Shown: positions 44,859 through 52,924 of the stretch, one piece after another | Position numbering within the stretch: the stretch's first letter is position 1 | Layout of the letters: each line of letters opens with the position of its first letter | Assembly: GCA_007693505.1 (NCBI GenBank) | Contig: REDL01000054.1 | Span: 1 to 64,000, forward strand | Origin: Desulfovibrionales bacterium | GTDB taxonomy: Bacteria > Desulfobacterota > Desulfovibrionia > Desulfovibrionales > Desulfonatronaceae | Length of the DNA: 64,000 nucleotides | Direction of reading: 5' to 3' | Program-made: the position numbers and the translations under genes | Notes under the pieces: generated by a model | What the model was told of the DNA's origin: nothing | Seen by the model: only the letters and a program-made list of their open reading frames with translations | The model's database searches: none

Positions 44859-46796
44859 TCACCCCAACCCCTGCCCCGGCGTCATCTCCTGCCCCGTCAG
44901 ATCCGTATCATACCCGCCCAGGTTCCGGATTTTCGCCTGTAACGTGTCGGAGCGGATCAGATCCAGGATCGTAACGACTTTTGGATCGTCGGCGAATTTT
45001 CTGGGGATAACCAAGTCGTAGCGTTCCCGGGCCAGGGGTACGAAATCCAGATTCAGGGCCTTGGCCGCGGCGAAAATGCCCAGGCCGCAGTCCGCCGCTC
45101 CGCTGAGCACGTTCACGGCCACGGCCATGTGCGTGTACTCTTCCTTTTCGTAACCCTTGACCGAATCCGTGGCGATCTTTGCCTGCTTGATGTGGTGATC
45201 CAGGAGGATGCGCGTTCCCGCGCCGCGTTGGCGGTTAATGAAGGTCAGATCTGGCCGGGCCAGATCCTCGACGCCGCGAATGCCCTTGGGATTGCCCTTG
45301 GCCGTGATCAGCCCCTGGTGGCGGATGGCCAGATTGACGACCAGCAGGTCCAGGCCGGGAAGGTACTTGGCCAGGAACGGGAAGTTGTAGTCCGCGGTTT
45401 CGGGGTCGAAGAGGTGGCACCCGGCTAGGTGGGCCGCGCCGCTTCGCAGGGCGGTCAGGCCGCCCATGCTGCCCACGTGGGTGGAGGCCAGCCGATACGG
45501 TTCGGCTAGGCCCATCAGTTCGTTGGTCAGCAGGTCCAGGGTGTTGTCGTGACTGCCCACGCTGACGATGGTCCGCTCCAGCTCAGCCTCCGGAACCAGC
45601 AGTTCGGCTTTCAACAGGGCTCCAGCCTCCGCTCCTTCGCTGTGCATGGGGATCCTGGCGATGCCCTGGGCCTTGGTCAGGGTGGTGATCATCCCCGCGC
45701 CCCGGGCCAGGGGAGTGGCCACCCATTTCTCGCCCACCCGGCCGATGGCCAGACGCAAGAATTCCTCGACCCCCAGCTTGGAGGGTGTCTTGCGGGTCAG
45801 CTCCACCTGGACCTTGGGCCGCACGCCCGGATCGCGACGGCCCAGCCAGGCGGCCAGGGGCCGGACCAGCTCCTCGAAGCAGATCACCGAGCTGACCGGA
45901 TAGCCCGGCGCGCCCACCAGCAGTTTCCCGCCCGCTTCGCCCAGAAGCGACGGCTTGCCGGGCATGGCCGCGATGCCGTGCACCAGGATTCGGCCCTGGC
46001 TCTCCATGACCGTCCGGGTGAAGTCCTTGGTCCCGGCCGACGATCCCGCGCCGATGATCACGATGTGCGCGTCCTTCAGGGCCTGAGCCACGGCTTTTGA
46101 AAGGGCCTCCAATTCGTCCTTGACCGGCGGCACCCGGATGACCACGCAGCCCCAGGACTCGGCCAGGGTCTTGAAAACCTGGGAATTGCTCTCCACCACC
46201 TGGCCGGGCCTGGGCTCCGGCTGGGCGGTGAAATCCAGCACCTCGTCTCCGGTGGGGATGAAGGCGATGCGCACTCGCTCCCAAACTTCAACTTCCCATA
46301 TCCCGGCGCTGAGCAACGCGCCCACATCAAAGGGCGTGATCCGATGGTTTTGCGGCAAAAGCAGCTCCGTGGCCACAATGTCCTCGCCGATACGCCGGAC
46401 ATGTTGCCAGGGAAAGGTCGGGGCCTCAATGGCGATGGTCTTGTCGTCCACCTGGACCACCTGCTCGATCATGATCACCGCGTTGGTCCCCTCGGGCATG
46501 GCGTGTCCCGTGTTCACCGGTCGGTAGCCCGAGCCCAGCTGCAACTCCAGGGGGCGGCCTTCACGGGCCGTAAAGGTGGCCTCCGCATCCACAGCCACTC
46601 CGTCCATGGCCGCGCTGTGAAACGTCGGGCTGGAATACCGCGAAAAAATCGGCCCCGCCGTGACCCGCCCCAAGGCATCCTGGGACGCAACGACTTCTCG
46701 GCGGAGCAATTTCTCCCGATCCAGGGCCTGTCTGGCCGCGGCCAGAGCTTCGGGAATGGGGACGGTGGTCAGGTAGATGGAACGTTGAAAGGTCAT
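44859..46796 (-). CDS. MoeA-PBP fusion: molybdopterin molybdotransferase with substrate-binding-like domain
   Basis: 645 residues in two parts. Residues ~1-415 are a MoeA-type enzyme that inserts molybdate or tungstate into adenylated molybdopterin: FHSAAMDGVAVDAEATF, PVNTGHAMPEGTNAVIMIE, GDEVLDF and GAGSSAGTKDFTRTVMES, VGAPGYPVSSVICFEE. Residues ~420-640 are a periplasmic-binding-protein-like fold (AIRHQGLITAKGNPKGIRG, FINRQRGAGTRILLDHHI, ADCGLGIFAAAKALNLDF) without a signal peptide. The same fold occurs in the divergent HTH regulator, so it probably senses an oxyanion or cofactor. Start at 46796 with AAGGA upstream; a Met two codons earlier is also possible. Many anaerobes carry several MoeA paralogues, so this one may be tungsten-specific. 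Confidence 0.9.
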   Translation of the reverse strand: MTFQRSIYLTTVPIPEALAAARQALDREKLLRREVVASQDALGRVTAGPIFSRYSSPTFHSAAMDGVAVDAEATFTAREGRPLELQLGSGYRPVNTGHAMPEGTNAVIMIEQVVQVDDKTIAIEAPTFPWQHVRRIGEDIVATELLLPQNHRITPFDVGALLSAGIWEVEVWERVRIAFIPTGDEVLDFTAQPEPRPGQVVESNSQVFKTLAESWGCVVIRVPPVKDELEALSKAVAQALKDAHIVIIGAGSSAGTKDFTRTVMESQGRILVHGIAAMPGKPSLLGEAGGKLLVGAPGYPVSSVICFEELVRPLAAWLGRRDPGVRPKVQVELTRKTPSKLGVEEFLRLAIGRVGEKWVATPLARGAGMITTLTKAQGIARIPMHSEGAEAGALLKAELLVPEAELERTIVSVGSHDNTLDLLTNELMGLAEPYRLASTHVGSMGGLTALRSGAAHLAGCHLFDPETADYNFPFLAKYLPGLDLLVVNLAIRHQGLITAKGNPKGIRGVEDLARPDLTFINRQRGAGTRILLDHHIKQAKIATDSVKGYEKEEYTHMAVAVNVLSGAADCGLGIFAAAKALNLDFVPLARERYDLVIPRKFADDPKVVTILDLIRSDTLQAKIRNLGGYDTDLTGQEMTPGQGLG

Positions 46797-47018
46797 ATGC
46801 ATCCTTAGCTGGTCAGAGGTTCGCGTGAAGGTCAGTGAGTGAATGACAAAGGGAGATGTCATCTCGGCTACCATGGCCGCGAAGGTGGAGAAAAGACTTT
46901 TTCATACGGAAAATTTCTGTCTTGGGTACTCCAAGAGGCATGTTTTCTCAACAAGAAATGCATTCTTGTTCTTTTTGGTTAGTATAAGTTTTTATTGGTA
47001 GTAATTTAGAAAAATTAA

Positions 47019-47052
47019 AAAACGTATTGACGGAAAATAACCCAAAACGTAT
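47019..47052. promoter_or_regulatory. Direct repeat AAAACGTAT in the moeA-regulator divergent spacer
   Basis: AAAACGTAT at 47019-47027 and 47044-47052, repeating 25 bp apart in an A+T-rich 298-bp spacer (46797-47094) between the divergent MoeA-PBP and HTH-PBP genes. TTGACG (47027-47032) lies between the copies and may be a -35 element. Candidate autoregulatory operator (inference). Confidence 0.4.
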
Positions 47053-47094
47053 CCATGGGGCACCTTGTCCATCACTGGCTTACCGGAGGGTTTC

Positions 47095-48018
47095 GTGAAG
47101 AACTTGTTGTCCACCAAGGAAGTGGCCCAACTCCTCGATGTGAACGAGAAGATGGTTTACGGCCTGATCGCCGAGAAGGGCCTGCCGGCTACGAAAGTCA
47201 CCGGCAAGTGGCTTTTTCCCAAGCATCTCGTGGAACAGTGGATCGAGAATACCACCCAGAATTTTCCCTCCCCAACCTCGCCGTTACCACCGTATCACGG
47301 CCTGCTGATCCTGGCCGGCAGCGATGATCCACTGCTGGAGCGGACCCTGAATCTGTTCAATAGGACGTTTCCCAATCATCTCGCAGTCTACGGCAACGTG
47401 GGCAGTTTTGGCGGTTTGAAGGCGTTGCGTAACCTTTTGTGCCACATAGCCTCCAGCCACCTGATTCAGGCCGAGAATGGGGACTTCAATTTTCAGTTTG
47501 CCGCCGAGGAACTGGTCGCACCGCCTGCGGTCATCAACTTTTGCTTTCGGGAGCAGGGGCTGATTCTGGCCAAGGGCAATCCCCTGGGCATCCGCTCCAT
47601 GGCGGATCTGGGTCGCAAGGAGATCCGGGTGGTCAATCGCCCACTGACCACGGGCACGCGACTGCTCTTTGACCAGCATCTGGAAAGGGCAGGCGTGGCC
47701 ATGGAAACCATGGTCGGTTACGGCAACGAGGTCCATCGGCATCTGGACGTTGGCCTGGAAATCCTGACCGGACGGGCGGATGTCGGCCCCGGCATCCGGA
47801 CCGTGGCCGGGATTCTGGACCTTGACTTTCTGCCCCTGGGCCAGGAGCGCTTCGATTTGCTGATTTCCCGGGAGCGCTTTTTCGACAAGGGCATCCAACA
47901 GTTTCTGGGACTGCTTCACGACAGGGCCTTTCAGCGCCTGGCCGAATCCCTGACAGGTTACGATATCTCCCAGTGCGGGCGTACGATATTTCCCAGGGAT
48001 ACCGAGAACGATCAATGA
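47095..48018 (+). CDS. HTH-PBP transcriptional regulator of the tungstate/molybdate locus
   Basis: 307 residues from GTG 47095, which has GGAGG 5 bp upstream. Residues 1-65 are an excisionase/MerR-like helix-turn-helix (LLSTKEVAQLLDVNEKMVYG, GLPATKVTGKWLFPKHLVEQW). Residues ~75-300 are a periplasmic-binding-protein-like sensor (INFCFREQGLILAKGNPLG, VVNRPLTTGTRLLFDQHL, GRADVGPGIRTVAGILDLDF), clearly related to the C-terminal domain of the divergent MoeA fusion. Placed upstream of tupABC, so it most likely reports intracellular oxyanion or cofactor state and controls uptake. Distinct from TunR and ModE, whose architectures differ. Confidence 0.9.
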   Translation: MKNLLSTKEVAQLLDVNEKMVYGLIAEKGLPATKVTGKWLFPKHLVEQWIENTTQNFPSPTSPLPPYHGLLILAGSDDPLLERTLNLFNRTFPNHLAVYGNVGSFGGLKALRNLLCHIASSHLIQAENGDFNFQFAAEELVAPPAVINFCFREQGLILAKGNPLGIRSMADLGRKEIRVVNRPLTTGTRLLFDQHLERAGVAMETMVGYGNEVHRHLDVGLEILTGRADVGPGIRTVAGILDLDFLPLGQERFDLLISRERFFDKGIQQFLGLLHDRAFQRLAESLTGYDISQCGRTIFPRDTENDQ

Positions 48019-48098
48019 CTGAGAATTTCCTGCTCTTTGTACTTGTCCTTTCCCTGATTCTTGTTTGTGTGCTGATCCATGACGCATTGCAGTTCTAG
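48015..48098 (+). CDS. 27-residue single-helix membrane microprotein
   Basis: ATG at 48015 overlaps the regulator stop as ATGA; the reading ends with TAG at 48096-48098. The 27-residue product starts MTENF, then runs LLFVLVLSLILVCVLI, a clean single transmembrane helix, and ends HDALQF. Length, overlap and hydrophobicity fit a translationally coupled small membrane protein, but no ribosome site of its own is needed or seen and no homologue is known to me. It precedes tupA by 79 bp. It could tune the TupB permease or be chance, as a 27-codon reading frame is short. Confidence 0.5.
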   Translation: MTENFLLFVLVLSLILVCVLIHDALQF

Positions 48099-48148
48099 AT
48101 TGCTTTTGATGTGCCATGGCTCTGGTTGTCATCATGGTATTTGGGTAG

Positions 48149-48166
48149 TTTAACCGCAACGTTAAA
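48149..48166. promoter_or_regulatory. Palindrome TTTAAC-N6-GTTAAA upstream of tupA
   Basis: TTTAAC (48149-48154) and GTTAAA (48161-48166), a perfect 6-6-6 palindrome ending 11 bp before the tupA ATG and abutting its AAAGGAAGG ribosome site. Binding here would block translation or transcription start, so it is a plausible repressor operator. Confidence 0.45.
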
Positions 48167-48177
48167 GGAAGGTTTGT

Positions 48178-49020
48178 ATGCAGAAACTCATTTCCACACT
48201 CATTTGCGCTGTTCTTCTTCTGGCGGCGCTTCCGGCCCTGGCCCAGGACAAGGTGATCACCATGAGCACCACCACCAGCACCGAGGCTTCGGGGTTGTTG
48301 GACTATTTGTTGCCGGAGTTTCTCAAGGATACCGGCATCACCGTGCGGGTGATGTCCAAGGGCACCGGCGCGGCCCTTCGGGACGGCATGGACGGCAATG
48401 CTGATATTGTTTTTGTGCATGACAAGTCTCGAGAGGACAAGTTTGTCGCCGAAGGTTACGGCACGAAGCGATATTATGTGATGTACAACGACTTCGTCAT
48501 CGTCGGACCGGAAAGTGATCCAGCCGGCATCAAGGATGCTCCCAGCGTGACCGAGGCCTTCAAGCGCATTGCCGCAGCCGGGGCTCCTTTCGTGTCCCGC
48601 GGCGACGACAGCGGCACGCATGGCCGGGAAAAACAGCTTTGGGAAGCCACCGGCCTTGCGTTGACCGAGGCCAAATCCCCTGAGGATGGCGGCGATTGGT
48701 ACTTTTCCATTGGTCAGGGCATGGGAGCAGCCCTGGTCTTTGCCGAGGAGAAGAACGGGTATGTTCTGTCTGACCGCGGTACCTATCTGCAGTACAAATA
48801 CGGACGCACCCAGCCCTTTGATCTCGTGGTGGTCTACGAAGGCGACGACATGCTCAAGAATCCCTACGGCGTGATTCCGGTCAATCCGGAAAAACACCCC
48901 CACGTGAAGTTCGACCTGGCTGATGCCTTCGCCCAGTGGCTGGTCTCCGAGCGCGGCCAGCACGTCATCGGCAGCTATCAGCTCCACGGCCAACCGCTGT
49001 TTTTCCCTGACGCCAAATAG
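48178..49020 (+). CDS. tupA: Tungstate ABC transporter periplasmic binding protein TupA
   Basis: High-affinity tungstate receptor. 280 residues with signal peptide (LISTLICAVLLLAALPALA at residues 4-22). The family mark is the Thr/Ser cluster STTTSTEASGLLDYLLPEF just after the mature N-terminus, followed by MSKGTGAALRDGMDGNADIV and FVSRGDDSGTHGREK, as in TupA and not ModA. GGAAGG site upstream. Followed by a hairpin and then tupB. Confidence 0.95.
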   Translation: MQKLISTLICAVLLLAALPALAQDKVITMSTTTSTEASGLLDYLLPEFLKDTGITVRVMSKGTGAALRDGMDGNADIVFVHDKSREDKFVAEGYGTKRYYVMYNDFVIVGPESDPAGIKDAPSVTEAFKRIAAAGAPFVSRGDDSGTHGREKQLWEATGLALTEAKSPEDGGDWYFSIGQGMGAALVFAEEKNGYVLSDRGTYLQYKYGRTQPFDLVVVYEGDDMLKNPYGVIPVNPEKHPHVKFDLADAFAQWLVSERGQHVIGSYQLHGQPLFFPDAK

Positions 49021-49079
49021 GGTCACGGAAAAACAAGACCCAAAATGATAACCCACCCTTGACGGGTTATGCCTGCACG

Positions 49080-49106
49080 CAGGGGCGGGAACCACTCCCG
49101 CCCCTG
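49080..49106 (+). other. Strong hairpin between tupA and tupB
   Basis: CAGGGGCGGGA (49080-49090) pairs with TCCCGCCCCTG (49096-49106); a weak TGATTTT follows. A pyrimidine-rich microrepeat (CCCCAGACCCCAGA and CCTGACTCCTGACC units) then extends to the tupB start at 49156. Likely a partial terminator or mRNA stabiliser giving more TupA than TupBC. Confidence 0.6.
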
Positions 49107-49155
49107 TGATTTTCCCCAGACCCCAGACCCCTGACTCCTGACCCCCTGACTCCCC

Positions 49156-49857
49156 ATGGATTTCCTCGCCCAAAGCATCATCGAAGCCCTCCGGATGATC
49201 TGGTCCCTGGACCCGGAGATGTATTTCATCGTCTACGTTTCCCTGTACGTCAGCTTTTTTTCCACGATCATCGCCTCGATTCTGGGCGTGCCGCTGGGCT
49301 TTCTGATCGCGGTCAAGGAGTTTCGGGGCAAGCGGGCCGTGATCACCATCCTGAACACCATGCTGGCCCTGCCCACGGTGGTCATCGGCCTGTTCGTCTA
49401 CGCCTTCCTGTCCCGGCGGGGCATGCTGGGGCACCTGGGCCTGCTCTACACACCCAAGGCCATCATCATCGGCCAGGTGATCCTGATCCTGCCCTGGGTG
49501 GCCACCTTCACCATGGCCGCGGTCAGCCGGATCGACGAGCGCTACCGACGCACGGCCCAGACTCTGGGGGCCAACGCCCTGCAAGCGGCCCTGGCCGTAG
49601 CCCGTGAAGCCCGGTTCGGCATCCTGGCCGCGATCATCGCCGCATTCGGCCGGGTCATCGCGGAAATCGGCATCGCCATGATGCTCGGCGGAAACATCAA
49701 GGGCTTCACCCGGACCATGACCACGGCCATGGCCCTGGAGCACAACAAGGGTGAATTCGTCCTGGCCGTGGCCCTGGGCCTCGTCCTGCTGGCCGTGAGC
49801 CTGATCATGAACGTGGCCCTGCAGCTGGTGCAGGGCAAGTATGGGAGCAACCGGTGA
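49156..49857 (+). CDS. tupB: Tungstate ABC transporter permease TupB
   Basis: 233-residue inner-membrane subunit. About five hydrophobic helices; the ATPase-contact loop is RRTAQTLGANALQAALAVAR, and PTVVIGLFVYAFLSRRGMLG is typical of the TupB/ModB group. The ATG at 49156 is preceded only by a CCTGACTCCCC-type repeat, with no Shine-Dalgarno site, which may lower translation. The stop overlaps the tupC GTG (GTGA). Confidence 0.93.
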   Translation: MDFLAQSIIEALRMIWSLDPEMYFIVYVSLYVSFFSTIIASILGVPLGFLIAVKEFRGKRAVITILNTMLALPTVVIGLFVYAFLSRRGMLGHLGLLYTPKAIIIGQVILILPWVATFTMAAVSRIDERYRRTAQTLGANALQAALAVAREARFGILAAIIAAFGRVIAEIGIAMMLGGNIKGFTRTMTTAMALEHNKGEFVLAVALGLVLLAVSLIMNVALQLVQGKYGSNR

Positions 49858-50870
49858 GTCTGTACGCTCTGCGCGACGTGCGGCAGGTTTTTGAAGGCCG
49901 GACCGTTCTGGACATCGAGGCCCTGGAACTGGCCGCCGGGGGCAGCTACGCCCTGCTGGGGCCCAATGGTTCAGGCAAGACGACCCTGCTGCATGTGCTG
50001 GCATTTCTGCGTCCCCCGCATCACGGAGAGGTCCGCTTTCAGGGCCGACGCGTGGAATGGCGCGACGGGGCCCTGACCGCGCTTCGCCGCAAGGTGGTCC
50101 TGGTGGATCAGCATCCGATCATGTTTTCCACCACGGTGCTCAAGAACGTGGAATATGGTCTCAGGATGCGCGGTGTGTCCGCCCCGGAGCGGCGCAAGAC
50201 GGCCGAGGAGTGCCTGGAGCGCGTGGGCATGTCGGCCTTTGCCCAGCGTCCGGCCCACCTGCTTTCCGGAGGCGAGACCCAGCGCGTGGCCATTGCCCGG
50301 GCCATGGCCTGCCGCCCCGAGGTGATGCTCTTCGACGAGCCCACGGCCAGCGTGGATCTGGAAAACCAGGCCGTGATCGACGGCGTGATCCGGGAGCTGT
50401 GCAGGGAGCAGGGCATTTCCATTATTTTTTCAACGCACAAACGCCTGGAGGCGGCCAGGTTGGCCGAGGAAAAGGTCTTCCTGTTCCAAGGCCGGCTTAC
50501 CGGGCCGGGCGGGGAAAATCTGCTCACCTGCACCATCGAGCAAAGAGAACAGGGGGCGGTCTGCACGGTCGGAAACAATGTCGCCCTGCCTTTGCGCACA
50601 GACCGATCCGGCCTCGGGCGGGTCTTCATCAAACCCGATCTGATCCGACTTTTTCCCTTGGACGCGGGTTCTAAAGAAGCAGACGACCAGGGTCATGTCG
50701 GCGAAGTCCTGCAGATGACCGCGGAAGGGTCGAAGATCAAGGTTCTCGTGGATATCGGCGTCCCCCTCCGAGGCATCCTGAGCCAAGAGGAAGCCCGAAG
50801 CCTCGATGTCATGGTCGGCGAAAAGGTGCGCGTGCATATTGATCCGGAAGCGTTGGAGCTGGCCGGGTGA
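49854..50870 (+). CDS. tupC: Tungstate ABC transporter ATP-binding protein TupC
   Basis: 338 residues. Walker A GPNGSGKTTLLHVLAF, signature [15 protein letters not shown], Walker B VMLFDEPTASVDLEN and H-loop IIFSTHKRLEAARL. A ~100-residue C-terminal extension (CTVGNNVALPLRTD, GHVGEVLQMTAEGSKIKVL, GEKVRVHIDPEALEL) is a TOBE-type oxyanion-binding module, so uptake may be feedback-controlled. GGGAG upstream of the GTG. Confidence 0.94.
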   Translation: MSLYALRDVRQVFEGRTVLDIEALELAAGGSYALLGPNGSGKTTLLHVLAFLRPPHHGEVRFQGRRVEWRDGALTALRRKVVLVDQHPIMFSTTVLKNVEYGLRMRGVSAPERRKTAEECLERVGMSAFAQRPAHLLSGGETQRVAIARAMACRPEVMLFDEPTASVDLENQAVIDGVIRELCREQGISIIFSTHKRLEAARLAEEKVFLFQGRLTGPGGENLLTCTIEQREQGAVCTVGNNVALPLRTDRSGLGRVFIKPDLIRLFPLDAGSKEADDQGHVGEVLQMTAEGSKIKVLVDIGVPLRGILSQEEARSLDVMVGEKVRVHIDPEALELAG

Positions 50871-50933
50871 AAACAGCGACGGAGGGCCCTGTTCCGTTGC
50901 GTCAACAATCAACTCAAGAGCGAGGTAAGTACA

Positions 50934-51758
50934 GTGAACAGCAAACGCTTTGTCCTACTTTTGTTGGCGCTTCTTGTTGCGCCCATGGGTATGGCCGGGC
51001 AGGTCAAGGCCGAACAGATCAATCTCTATGCCGCCGGCAGCCTGCGGGCGGCCCTGGGTGACGTGGCCAAGGCGTTCGAAGCCGCGACGGGGAACCGGGT
51101 CTCCACGGAATTTTCCCCTTCCGGGCTGTTGCGTCAGCGTATCGAACAGGGCGAAACCGCCCACGTTTTCGCCTCCGCGAACATGGCGCACCCGCTGAAC
51201 CTAGTCAGCCAGGGCCAGAAAGGGCCGGTGGTCCTGTTCGCCCGGAACAATCTGTGCGCCCTGGCCCAGCCGGGACTGGACGTGACCACGGGCACCCTGC
51301 TGGATGTGATGCTCGACCCCGGCGTGCGGGTGGGCACCTCTACGCCCAAGGCCGATCCTTCCGGGGACTATGCCTTTGAACTCTTTGGCAAGGCTGATCA
51401 GCTCACACCTGGAAGCACGCAAACCCTCACGACCAAGGCCCTGCAGCTCACTGGCGGCCCGGACACCGCCAAGGCCCCGGAGGGCCGGAATCTCTATGCC
51501 TGGGTCATGGATGAGCAACGGGCGGACGTTTTTTTGACCTACTGCACCAACGCCGTGCTTGCTCAAAAGGAATTGCCGGAATTGCAGATCATCTCCATCG
51601 GGCCGCAACTCTCCGTTGGAGCGGACTACGGGCTGATCGTCCTGGATGAAGCGCCACAGGAGTCTTGGCGGCTGGCCATGTTTATCCTGTCGCCCGAGGG
51701 TCAGAAAATCCTTGGAGACTATGGGTTCGTGGTCGGCGATCTTCCGGCCAAACCGTAG
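50934..51758 (+). CDS. modA: Molybdate-binding-like periplasmic protein (ModA family), without modBC
   Basis: 274-residue substrate-binding protein with signal peptide (VLLLLALLVAPMGMAG). ModA-type start of the mature protein: INLYAAGSLRAALGDVAKAF, then FSPSGLLRQRIEQGE and FASANMAHPLNL. The C-terminal half has VFLTYCTNAVLAQKELPELQ. No modB or modC follows; a terminator at 51863-51905 closes the unit. It starts 63 bp after tupC, so it probably hands molybdate or another oxyanion to TupBC (inference). GTG start, GAGG 8 bp upstream. Confidence 0.88.
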   Translation: MNSKRFVLLLLALLVAPMGMAGQVKAEQINLYAAGSLRAALGDVAKAFEAATGNRVSTEFSPSGLLRQRIEQGETAHVFASANMAHPLNLVSQGQKGPVVLFARNNLCALAQPGLDVTTGTLLDVMLDPGVRVGTSTPKADPSGDYAFELFGKADQLTPGSTQTLTTKALQLTGGPDTAKAPEGRNLYAWVMDEQRADVFLTYCTNAVLAQKELPELQIISIGPQLSVGADYGLIVLDEAPQESWRLAMFILSPEGQKILGDYGFVVGDLPAKP

Positions 51759-51862
51759 TCCCGCGGGACGTATTTCACGCATTGTGCATGGACAACGACA
51801 CTGGATATACATCCTCAATACGTCTGTTGATCCGGTACTATTCAAAGAGCCTCTCAGGCAAG

Positions 51863-51905
51863 AAGCCTCCTCTGATGGGATATCCCGTTGGAGGTGGCTT
51901 TTTGT
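51863..51905 (+). terminator. Intrinsic terminator after modA
   Basis: AAGCCTCC (51863-51870) pairs with GGAGG-TG-GCTT (51890-51900, two-base bulge), with an inner GGGATATCCC palindrome in the loop and TTTTTGTT following. Lies 105 bp after the modA stop. Confidence 0.7.
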
Positions 51906-51963
51906 TCTATGGACGGCGGTCTGATTTTTCGGGGCGCCTTTTTGCCGGCAAGATGAGAAAAAA

Positions 51964-52761
51964 GTGAGTCATACTATGCGTTATTATCTCGCCTTTGACG
52001 ATACCGACAATCTGGACGCCCCGTACGGTACGGGGAAGGTGGCGCGGTGGTTCGAGTCGCGCCTTCCCGAAGGCTGTCGGCTGTGGGCCGTGGTTCGGCA
52101 GCAGTTGCTGGTTCACGACGATGTTCCATATACCTCGCACAACAGCGGGGCCTGTCTGGTCGTGGAGGCCGAAAACGGACGTTGTCGGAATCAGTTGCTG
52201 GAAACCGCCATCGAGCATCTCAGGGAGCATTCTCTGGAAGGCAGTGATCCGGGACTGTGTCTGGCTGCGGAGACCAACCCGGGAATGTCCCTGTTGATGG
52301 CGTTTGGCCGGCGCTGCACCAGCGGGATCGTCCTCCAAGAGGAGGCATTCACCGCGGCCAAGGATGCCGGGGTCCACCTTTCAGCGCATGGAGGGACCGG
52401 AGACGGAGTGATCGGGGCCCTGGCCTCAGTGGGGCTCACGGCCTGGGGCTGGTCCGGCAGATTCATCGAGATGGGAGGGCTGCGCTCCCTGCCGGACAAC
52501 CTGACCGTTGCCGCGCTGCAAGACCATGGACTTTGGGTGACCTCCATCGACCGGGACGCACCAAATCCCGGCCCTGAGGACATGGTTCACACCAACGGAT
52601 GGTGTCGTCCCCGGCTGATGGGCGGACAGCCGGTGCTTTTGGTGCAAAAAGGAAACGGAAGGGGCGTGGCGGGCGCTGGGAGGGAAGCGAGCCAAAAACC
52701 ATATGTCCTGAACCATTTCCAGGTCCCCGCAGCTCCTTTCCCATTCAAGGTGCCAGGATAG
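51964..52761 (+). CDS. TiaS-like FDDTDN-domain protein of unknown function
   Basis: 265 residues. The N-terminal YYLAFDDTDNLDAPYGTGKV resembles the catalytic TCKD domain of archaeal TiaS (DDTDS motif; agmatinylation of tRNA-Ile2), and the later GGTGDGVIGALASVGLTAWG matches the glycine-rich loop of that domain. The other TiaS domains (RNA-binding OB and zinc ribbon) are absent, so tRNA modification is unlikely; a small-molecule kinase or ligase function is possible. The start could be GTG 51964 or ATG 51976; neither site is strong. It follows the modA terminator and precedes an ATP-grasp gene. Confidence 0.7.
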   Translation: MSHTMRYYLAFDDTDNLDAPYGTGKVARWFESRLPEGCRLWAVVRQQLLVHDDVPYTSHNSGACLVVEAENGRCRNQLLETAIEHLREHSLEGSDPGLCLAAETNPGMSLLMAFGRRCTSGIVLQEEAFTAAKDAGVHLSAHGGTGDGVIGALASVGLTAWGWSGRFIEMGGLRSLPDNLTVAALQDHGLWVTSIDRDAPNPGPEDMVHTNGWCRPRLMGGQPVLLVQKGNGRGVAGAGREASQKPYVLNHFQVPAAPFPFKVPG

Positions 52762-52776
52762 AATGGATCAAAAACT

Positions 52777-52801
52777 TGATGCAAAAGCGCTTTTTGCATC
52801 A
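52777..52801. other. Short perfect hairpin after the TiaS-like gene
   Basis: TGATGCAAAA (52777-52786) with TTTTGCATCA (52792-52801), 5-nt loop, 16 bp after the stop codon. There is no T-tract after the stem on the plus strand, so it may act as a processing or weak termination element. Confidence 0.45.
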
Positions 52802-52924
52802 GCTGGTGGTCAGTGATACGTGGTGATTGACTTTTAGCAACAGTTTTTTCCAGAAGACCACAAGGAGGCAGTTTCGGCCCCATGGAGATTTTGCACTGGC
52901 CTCATACAAGCAGGAAGGATGACC

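Noticed and set aside
46797-47094. Molybdenum-cofactor riboswitch upstream of the MoeA fusion
   Set aside because: The spacer is A+T-rich without the long conserved stems expected of that RNA class.
47284-50004. 906-codon open frame on the minus strand across tupA, tupB and the regulator
   Set aside because: Antisense shadow of well-supported plus-strand genes; its translation is low complexity (Gly, His, Gln, Asp-rich) without domains.
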